A stretch of DNA of 10,442 nucleotides from DATDMG01 sp036518955 (GTDB lineage Bacteria; Actinomycetota; Actinomycetes; Actinomycetales; Kineosporiaceae): assembly GCA_036518955.1 (NCBI GenBank), contig DATDMG010000303.1, forward strand, positions 1-10,442, written 5' to 3'. Position numbers and translations under genes: made by a program. Of this stretch, positions 6,153-10,442 are shown piece after piece (position 1 is the first letter of the stretch; every line of letters starts with the position of its first letter). The notes under the pieces are model-generated. The model worked only from the letters and a program-made list of their open reading frames with translations, did not search any database and was not told the DNA's origin.

Positions 6153-6992
6153 TCAGCCGCCCCGGGTGCGCAGCCGGGGTCGGCGGAAGGTCAGCGACCG
6201 CACGGGCGGGTAGCGGTCCAGAAGCTGGCTCAGCGGCAGCGTGCGGAATCCGGAGGCGGATACCCCGTCGAGGAGCCGGTCGGCAGCCTCGGCCCGCGAG
6301 AACGTGGGCCGGATGGGGCCGGCCGGGGTCTGCACCGGGTCGTTGGTGTCGTGCAGCAGGACGACGGCCCCGGGGTGCAGGGCCCGCACGGCACGGTCGG
6401 CGATCTCCTGGGCCGGGGCGTCGAACCAGTCCTCCGCCCATGCCGACCAGATCACGACGTCCATGCCCAGGGCGCGGACGCCGAGGAACGTTGCCAGGTT
6501 CACCGCGCCGAACGTGGGGCGGAAGTTGCGGATGCGGTGCCCGGTCACCGTCTCCACGGCCGCCTTGGCCCGGCGGATCCGCCGGACCGCCTCCGGGGCG
6601 GGCACGGTGGTCAGGTCGGTGTGGTCGTCACCATGGAGCTGGACGTCGTGCCCCTCGGCGAGCATCCGGCGCACGATGCCGGGGTGGGTGGTCGCCCGGT
6701 CGCTGAGCACGAAGAACGTGGCGCGGACGCCGCGGGCGGCGAGGACGTCGAGCAACTCCGGCGTCTCTGCCGGGTCCGGGCCGTCGTCATAGGTAAGACT
6801 GATCACCGGCTCGTGTGTCGCCACCCGCATGATCGAGCTGATCGGCAGCAGGCCCCACTTCGCCCAGTGCAGGATCCCGTCGGACACCAGCGGCGGCCGC
6901 GGCCCCGGGGCGGCGAAGTCACCGATCGTGCTGCTGCGCACAAGCACGGAGCGTGCAGGGAACAGGCCGGATGACGACGACCCGGACGTCAT
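6153..6992 (-). CDS. NodB-type polysaccharide deacetylase (carbohydrate esterase 4)
   Basis: This 279-residue protein (from ATG 6992) has the NodB homology domain of metal-dependent enzymes that remove N- or O-acetyl groups from polysaccharides. Motif 1 is TYDDGPDP (67-74; catalytic and metal Asp around 69-70). Motif 2 is HGDDH (120-124) in place of the usual H-S/T-x-x-H. Motif 3 is RPTFG (158-162), where the family usually has RxPYG. A region like motif 4 is DVVIWSAW (178-185), and motif 5 is LLHD (212-215). There is no obvious signal peptide. The residues before the domain, including GILHWAKWGLLPI (39-51), may form a membrane-associating helix. The frame extends upstream to GTG 7058 (301 residues), but that start has its AGGA only 2-3 nt away. 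ATG 6992 overlaps the stop of a short upstream ORF. It sits 125 nt after the aminotransferase on the same strand, suggesting that it trims the glycan made by this locus. Its substrate is not evident. Confidence 0.85.
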   Translation of the reverse strand: MTSGSSSSGLFPARSVLVRSSTIGDFAAPGPRPPLVSDGILHWAKWGLLPISSIMRVATHEPVISLTYDDGPDPAETPELLDVLAARGVRATFFVLSDRATTHPGIVRRMLAEGHDVQLHGDDHTDLTTVPAPEAVRRIRRAKAAVETVTGHRIRNFRPTFGAVNLATFLGVRALGMDVVIWSAWAEDWFDAPAQEIADRAVRALHPGAVVLLHDTNDPVQTPAGPIRPTFSRAEAADRLLDGVSASGFRTLPLSQLLDRYPPVRSLTFRRPRLRTRGG

Positions 6993-7042
6993 GACCAGCG
7001 CTCGGCAACGCGCCGCCCACGGACTTGTCCACCACGCATCAT
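6989..7042 (-). CDS. 17-codon upstream ORF, possible leader peptide for the deacetylase gene
   Basis: Starting at ATG 7042, immediately followed by another ATG, this short frame encodes MMRGGQVRGRRVAERWS and stops at a TGA that overlaps the deacetylase ATG (ATGA at 6992-6989). GGAGG lies 7 nt before it, the best ribosome site in the gap, whereas the deacetylase ATG has only a weak one. The layout suggests translational coupling by re-initiation. The peptide has no recognisable function. It could simply be that the deacetylase starts at GTG 7058 and this frame is incidental. Confidence 0.35.
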   Translation of the reverse strand: MMRGGQVRGRRVAERWS

Positions 7043-7049
7043 GATTGAT

Positions 7050-7054
7050 CCTCC
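7050..7054 (-). promoter_or_regulatory. Ribosome binding site in front of the leader ORF
   Basis: GGAGG within a GGGGAGG run, 7 nt upstream of the ATG at 7042. It is well placed for that short frame and lies inside, not before, the reading frame if the deacetylase began at GTG 7058, which disfavours the longer start. Confidence 0.5.
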
Positions 7055-7066
7055 CCACATCCTGGG

Positions 7067-7082
7067 TCAGGAAGCTACCTGA
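7067..7082 (-). promoter_or_regulatory. Short hairpin in the aminotransferase-deacetylase gap
   Basis: Perfect 5-bp arms TCAGG and CCTGA flank a 6-nt loop, between the aminotransferase stop and the leader ORF. There is no T-run, so it is a weak candidate for a processing or attenuating hairpin rather than a terminator. Confidence 0.2.
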
Positions 7083-7117
7083 TCACGGAGACCATCGACG
7101 CAGCTTCGCGCGAAGAG

Positions 7118-8275
7118 TCAGCGACGGGCCCCGAGGAAGTCCTCGACGACCGTCACCACATGCTCGCGCTGAGCCGGTGTCAGGGCCGAGCCGCTGGGGA
7201 GGGTCAGCCCGGTGGCGAAGAGCTTGTCGGCCGCGCCGTTGAGGAAGGAGCGGGCGCCGGTGAAGACCGGCTGCCGGTGCATCGGCTTCCACAGCGGCCG
7301 CGACTCGATGTCATGCTCGGTGAGAGCGAGCCTCAGGTCGTCCACCTCCCAGCCCGCCGTCCTTGGGTCGACCAGCACTGCGCTGAGCCAGCAGTTGTCG
7401 GCCTCGTCGCCGTCACGCTGGAAGATGCGGACGCCCTCGACGTCGGCGAAGATTTGGGCGTACTGCTCGCGCAGGGCGCGGCGGCGGCTGATCATCGCGT
7501 CCAGCCGCTCCAGCTGTGCCAGACCGAGCGCCGCCAGCACGTTGCTCAGGCGGTAGTTGTAGCCGATCTCGGTGTGCTCGTAGTGGACCGTGGGCTGGCG
7601 GGCCTGGGTGCTCAGGTAGCGCACCCGATCGGCGAAGGACGCGTCGTCGGTCAGGACCATCCCACCGCCACTGGTGGTCATGATCTTGTTTCCGTTGAAC
7701 GACACCCCTGCCGCCAGCCCGAAGCTACCCGCGGGGCGACCCGCGTGGGTCGCGCCGACCGCCTCGGCGGCGTCGGAGATGACCGGTACGCCATGTTCGT
7801 CGCAGATCGGCGTGATGTGGGTGTAGTCGGCGCAGCGGCCCATCAGGTCCACCGGTACGACGGCGACCACGTCGGCGCCCTCGTCCCGCAGCGACGTCAA
7901 CGCCTCGTCGAGGAGTTGCGCGTCGAGGTTGCCCGTGACGGGGTCGCAGTCGACGAACACCGGTTCGGCGCCGGTGTAGGCGACGGCGTTCGCGGTGGCG
8001 GCGAAGGTCATGGTCGGGACGACGACGACGGTGCCGGCGGCCGCGCCGACGTTCAGTAGCGACAGGTGCAGGGCCGCCGTCCCGGAGGACAGGGCCACCG
8101 CGTGCCGACGGCCGCAGCGCTGGGCCATCCGGCGCTCGAACTCGTCCACTGTCGGCCCGAGCGGAGCGATCCAGCCGGATCGGATCGCCTCGCCCACGAG
8201 CTCCTCCTCGCGGCTGCCGACGTCCGGGGCGGACAGGTAGATGCGCCCCCGCTGCCGGGGCGGTGCGCCGGTCAT
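7118..8275 (-). CDS. DegT/DnrJ/EryC1/StrS aminotransferase, PglE-like (UDP-4-keto sugar 4-aminotransferase)
   Basis: This 385-residue PLP enzyme should transfer an amino group from glutamate to the C4 keto group of a UDP-4-keto-6-deoxy-HexNAc, giving a UDP-4-amino sugar. It is complete at the family's usual length. The N-terminal YLSAPDVG is followed by a SSGTAALHLS cofactor-phosphate site (63-72), SDAAEAVGA (167-175) with the Asp that contacts the PLP ring nitrogen, and FNGNKIMTTSGGG (193-205) with the Schiff-base Lys at 197. The later blocks NYRLSNVLAALGLAQLE (240-256) and ESRPLWKPMHRQPVF (324-338) are close to those of PglE/EpsN-type enzymes. The ATG overlaps the stop of the dehydratase gene (ATGA), so the two are translationally coupled and likely act consecutively. 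A dedicated N-acetyltransferase (PglD-like) is not in the window. The exact sugar (gluco or galacto) cannot be told from sequence. Confidence 0.9.
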   Translation of the reverse strand: MTGAPPRQRGRIYLSAPDVGSREEELVGEAIRSGWIAPLGPTVDEFERRMAQRCGRRHAVALSSGTAALHLSLLNVGAAAGTVVVVPTMTFAATANAVAYTGAEPVFVDCDPVTGNLDAQLLDEALTSLRDEGADVVAVVPVDLMGRCADYTHITPICDEHGVPVISDAAEAVGATHAGRPAGSFGLAAGVSFNGNKIMTTSGGGMVLTDDASFADRVRYLSTQARQPTVHYEHTEIGYNYRLSNVLAALGLAQLERLDAMISRRRALREQYAQIFADVEGVRIFQRDGDEADNCWLSAVLVDPRTAGWEVDDLRLALTEHDIESRPLWKPMHRQPVFTGARSFLNGAADKLFATGLTLPSGSALTPAQREHVVTVVEDFLGARR

Positions 8276-10146
8276 CGGCTCACCACGCCTAGCTCGGTCG
8301 GCGCCGCCGACGGCGTCCGCTCGGCGAGGTCGTCCGCGGCCGCGTACTCCGCGTAGCTCTGGATCGAGCGCACCCGGGCGAGGGCAGGCGGGGGGAGCGG
8401 CGGGATCGGTACGTGGCTGATCAGCGGGTGGATCGGACGCTCGTCCCGCTCCTGCGACCCGAGCCGCTGCTCGTGCAGCTTCTCGCCGGGGCGCAGACCG
8501 GTGTAGCGGATCTCGATCGGTCGTCCCTCCATGTTGATCAGCTGCGCTGCGATGTCGGCGATCCGGACCGGGCTGCCCATGTCCAGCACGAGGGCCTCGC
8601 CGTCCGCGCCGATGGCACCCGCCTGGATGACCAGCTGGACCGCCTCGGGGATGGTCATGAAGTAGCGCGTGACGTCGGGATGGGTCACGGTCACCGGGCC
8701 ACCCTGGGCGATCTGCGCGGCGAACGTCTCGAGGACGGAACCGCGGCTGCCCAGCACGTTGCCGAACCGGACGGACAGGTAGTGTCCCGAGTGCTGCTGG
8801 GCCACGGTCGCGGTCAGCCGCTCGGCCATCCGCTTCGTCCGCCCGAGGACGTTCACCGGGTCGGCGGCCTTGTCCGTGGAGACGTTGATGAAGTGGTCGA
8901 CGCCGACCGAGCTCGCTGCCCGCAGGACGTTGAGGGTCCCGAGGACGTTGGTCTTCCAGCCCTCGTCCGGGTACTGCTCGAGCATGTTGACGTGCTTGAG
9001 CGCCGCGGCGTGGAACACCACCTCGGGGCGCCGCTCCGCGAACAGCCGCATGAGCCTCTCGCCGTCGCGGATGTCGGCGAGGATCGCCTGCGGGAGGTCG
9101 AGACGTGCCTCTCCGAACAGCGTCAGCTGCAGGGCGTGGAGCGCCGACTCGTCGCGGTCGAGCATCATCAGCTCGGCCGGGCTGTAGCTGGCGATCTGCC
9201 GGGTCAGCTCCGAGCCGATGGACCCCCCGGCGCCGGTGACGAGCACCCTCCTGCCGTGCAGGTAACCGGCGATCTCGTCGACGTCCGTCTGGATCTGGCG
9301 GCGCCCCAGCAGGTCGGCGATGTCGATGTCGCGCACGTCGCGGATGCCGACGCCGCGCCGGTCCAGCAGGTCGGTGACCTTGGGCAGGGTCTTGACGACC
9401 AGCCCGGCAGCGGCCGCCGGTTCGGAGACCGCCCGCACCAGCTCCGACCCTGCCGAGGGCAGCGCGATGACCAGCACCTCGGCGCGGGTGGCGGAGGCCG
9501 CCGCGGCGATGGCGTCCCGGCCCCCGAGCATGCGCACGCCCTTGATCTGGAGGTATCGCTTGGCGGGGTCGTCGTCGAGGAGACCGACCGGCACGTAGCC
9601 GCTGTCATGATCCCAGATCATCGACCGGATCAGCTGCTGAGCCGCGTCGCCGGCGCCGAAGACCAGGGTCCGCCGCCCGGCCGGCGGCGGCGCGGCCGCC
9701 CGGTCGCGGGTGGCGACGGCGGCGCGGTAGCCGATGGCGAGCACGAAGAAGATGAGGCCACCGACGACCGGCACGCTGAGCGGCATAAGGCGCCAGGCCT
9801 CGCTCGCGAAGTCTACGACGAGCACGGCCAGCGTGACGGCGGCGACGGCGCCGGCGAGGCTCCTGAACTCGTCGGCGCTCCCCAGGGCGTGCCTGCCCTG
9901 GTGGAGCCGCAGGGCCGCGGAGACGGCGAGGAACACCGCGACGCCGATCACGATGGCGATCACCAGCCCGAGGAGGTTCATCGACTCGCTGGACCCGTCG
10001 TAGCGAGCCGCGTTCGCCAGAACCATGCCCAGGACTACGCTGAACGTGTCCACGATCCGCACGACGGACCCCCGCGAGGCGCCGCTCGGCTTCGGGCGGC
10101 CGGCGTCCGGGCGCGAGGTGCTCCCCTGATGCAACCGATCGTTCAC
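8272..10146 (-). CDS. Membrane-anchored nucleotide-sugar 4,6-dehydratase, FlaA1/CapD/PglF type
   Basis: This 624-residue protein has the long PglF/CapD architecture. About four hydrophobic segments occupy the N terminus: near 31-46, 57-80 (NLLGLVIAIVIGVAVFLAVS), 97-115 and 124-144. A first Rossmann-like domain starts at LVFGAGDAAQQ (161-171). The NAD-dependent extended-SDR domain starts at VLVTGAGGSIGSEL (301-314). The active-site region is NVSTDKAADPVNVLGRTKR (421-439). As in this family, the SDR catalytic Tyr of YxxxK is replaced, here by Leu434 ahead of Lys438. FGNVLGSRGSV (461-471) and YTGLRPGEKLHEQ (548-560) are also typical. It probably converts UDP-GlcNAc to the 4-keto-6-deoxy sugar at the inner membrane face. 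The GTG start at 10146 has GGGGAGG only about 2 nt upstream, an awkward spacing; TTG at codon 5 or GTG at codon 29 are alternatives. It is first in its unit and overlaps the aminotransferase gene. Confidence 0.9.
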   Translation of the reverse strand: MNDRLHQGSTSRPDAGRPKPSGASRGSVVRIVDTFSVVLGMVLANAARYDGSSESMNLLGLVIAIVIGVAVFLAVSAALRLHQGRHALGSADEFRSLAGAVAAVTLAVLVVDFASEAWRLMPLSVPVVGGLIFFVLAIGYRAAVATRDRAAAPPPAGRRTLVFGAGDAAQQLIRSMIWDHDSGYVPVGLLDDDPAKRYLQIKGVRMLGGRDAIAAAASATRAEVLVIALPSAGSELVRAVSEPAAAAGLVVKTLPKVTDLLDRRGVGIRDVRDIDIADLLGRRQIQTDVDEIAGYLHGRRVLVTGAGGSIGSELTRQIASYSPAELMMLDRDESALHALQLTLFGEARLDLPQAILADIRDGERLMRLFAERRPEVVFHAAALKHVNMLEQYPDEGWKTNVLGTLNVLRAASSVGVDHFINVSTDKAADPVNVLGRTKRMAERLTATVAQQHSGHYLSVRFGNVLGSRGSVLETFAAQIAQGGPVTVTHPDVTRYFMTIPEAVQLVIQAGAIGADGEALVLDMGSPVRIADIAAQLINMEGRPIEIRYTGLRPGEKLHEQRLGSQERDERPIHPLISHVPIPPLPPPALARVRSIQSYAEYAAADDLAERTPSAAPTELGVVSR

Positions 10147-10386
10147 GTCCTCCCCATCTTCGTGCGAGCATGTGCCTCACCGAGCCGTGGTTCACCGGCG
10201 TCGGCGGAGCAGCGGTCATCGTGGGCCGGTCGAGGGTAACCCGTCAGGAGAGCGTGCGAGGCATGTTCAGGGTTTGAAGGGTGGGCTCTCCGCGGACGCG
10301 ACCCTCGGGCCCGGCCGTCGAGGTGCCGTGCGGATCCGGATCGTTCTCGATCGAGGTGTGGGCGCCAGGGGAAGAGGAGGACGCGG
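10147..10386. promoter_or_regulatory. Divergent intergenic region between dehydratase and glycosyltransferase genes
   Basis: These 240 bases should hold back-to-back promoters. Palindromes CGGATCCG (10331-10338) and CTCGATCGAG (10346-10355) lie 30-55 bases before the glycosyltransferase start and might bind a regulator. A less G+C-rich stretch around 10263-10280 is the likeliest zone for the leftward promoter, but no -35/-10 pair with normal spacing stands out. Open frames here are Arg-rich shadows. Confidence 0.4.
10375..10380 (+). promoter_or_regulatory. Ribosome binding site of the glycosyltransferase
   Basis: Full consensus AGGAGG, 6 nt before the GTG at 10387. It fixes the start of the truncated gene. 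Confidence 0.75.
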
Positions 10387-10442
10387 GTGCAGAAGGTCCT
10401 GAGCGTGGTCATCGCGGCGTACAACGCGGCGGACACGCTGGG
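10387..10442 (+). CDS. Family 2 glycosyltransferase, first 18 codons only
   Basis: The frame begins GTG and encodes VQKVLSVVIAAYNAADTL before the right edge. LSVVIAAYNAADTL is the classic first beta strand and loop of GT-A fold family 2 glycosyltransferases, which bind the nucleotide sugar there. The strong AGGAGG site supports the start. It is transcribed away from the dehydratase gene and, from context, would build the same surface glycan. Donor and acceptor cannot be inferred because the DxD motif and the rest lie outside the window. Confidence 0.82.
   Translation, partial: MQKVLSVVIAAYNAADTL

Noticed and set aside
4764..6213. Long plus-strand frames across the jetA start and the scar region
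   Set aside because: The translations change composition repeatedly and cross antisense jetA. Only short segments look protein-like, and these are reported as remnants.
7104..7115. 12-bp palindrome CTTCGCGCGAAG right after the aminotransferase stop, considered as a terminator
   Set aside because: The stem is only 4-5 bp once a loop is allowed, and no T-run follows on the minus strand.
7160..8059. 299-codon plus-strand open frame
   Set aside because: It is antisense to the intact aminotransferase, whose motifs and coupled start are convincing.
8413..10239. 608-codon plus-strand open frame
   Set aside because: It lies antisense to the dehydratase gene and gives low-complexity Gly/Arg/Asp/Val sequence with no recognisable fold.
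1..10442. CRISPR array, tRNA or rRNA genes, retron or riboswitch
   Set aside because: I saw no regularly spaced repeats, tRNA-like cloverleaf, rRNA segment, reverse transcriptase motif or recognisable riboswitch core on either strand.

Overview
The window comes from a very G+C-rich bacterium. Codon third positions are almost all G or C, GTG and TTG starts are common, and Shine-Dalgarno sites are strong, which together suggest an actinomycete. I cannot name the genus. It has three parts: an anti-plasmid/defence operon on the left, about 1 kb of decayed DNA with transposase scraps in the middle, and a surface-polysaccharide locus on the right.

Left (1-5105, minus strand). Three tightly coupled genes match the known type II Wadjet (JetABCD) module, families TIGR02677, TIGR02678 and TIGR02680. 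They run jetA, then jetB, then jetC. Each junction is a 4-base stop/start overlap (TTGA, then GTGA). JetC, the MukB/SMC-like ATPase, is cut by the left edge after about 695 codons. The nuclease subunit JetD (TIGR02679) would lie further left and cannot be seen. JetA (kleisin-like), JetB (MukE-like) and JetC should form the SMC-type loop-extruding complex that recognises small circular DNA, which JetD cleaves.

Middle (5106-6152). No intact gene is convincing here. I see a protein-like segment split over three frames upstream of jetA, a possible transposase C-terminal tail on the plus strand, an IS1380-like transposase tail on the minus strand broken by a frameshift, a perfect 15-bp tandem duplication and an imperfect 24-bp dyad. 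It looks like an old insertion scar beside an acquired defence operon.

Right (6153-10442). On the minus strand lie a membrane-anchored FlaA1/CapD/PglF-type nucleotide-sugar 4,6-dehydratase, a PglE/DegT-type aminotransferase overlapping it by ATGA, and, after a 125-nt gap, a NodB-type polysaccharide deacetylase. A 17-codon upstream ORF with a strong ribosome site ends by overlapping the favoured deacetylase start. Divergently, a family 2 glycosyltransferase begins at 10387 and runs off the right edge. The dehydratase and aminotransferase would turn UDP-GlcNAc into a 4-amino-4,6-dideoxy sugar for a cell-surface glycan, with glycosyltransferase and deacetylase acting on the assembly or finished product.

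The Wadjet module is a described system. The least explained parts are the broken frames upstream of jetA, the deacetylase leader ORF, and the unusual deacetylase motifs.
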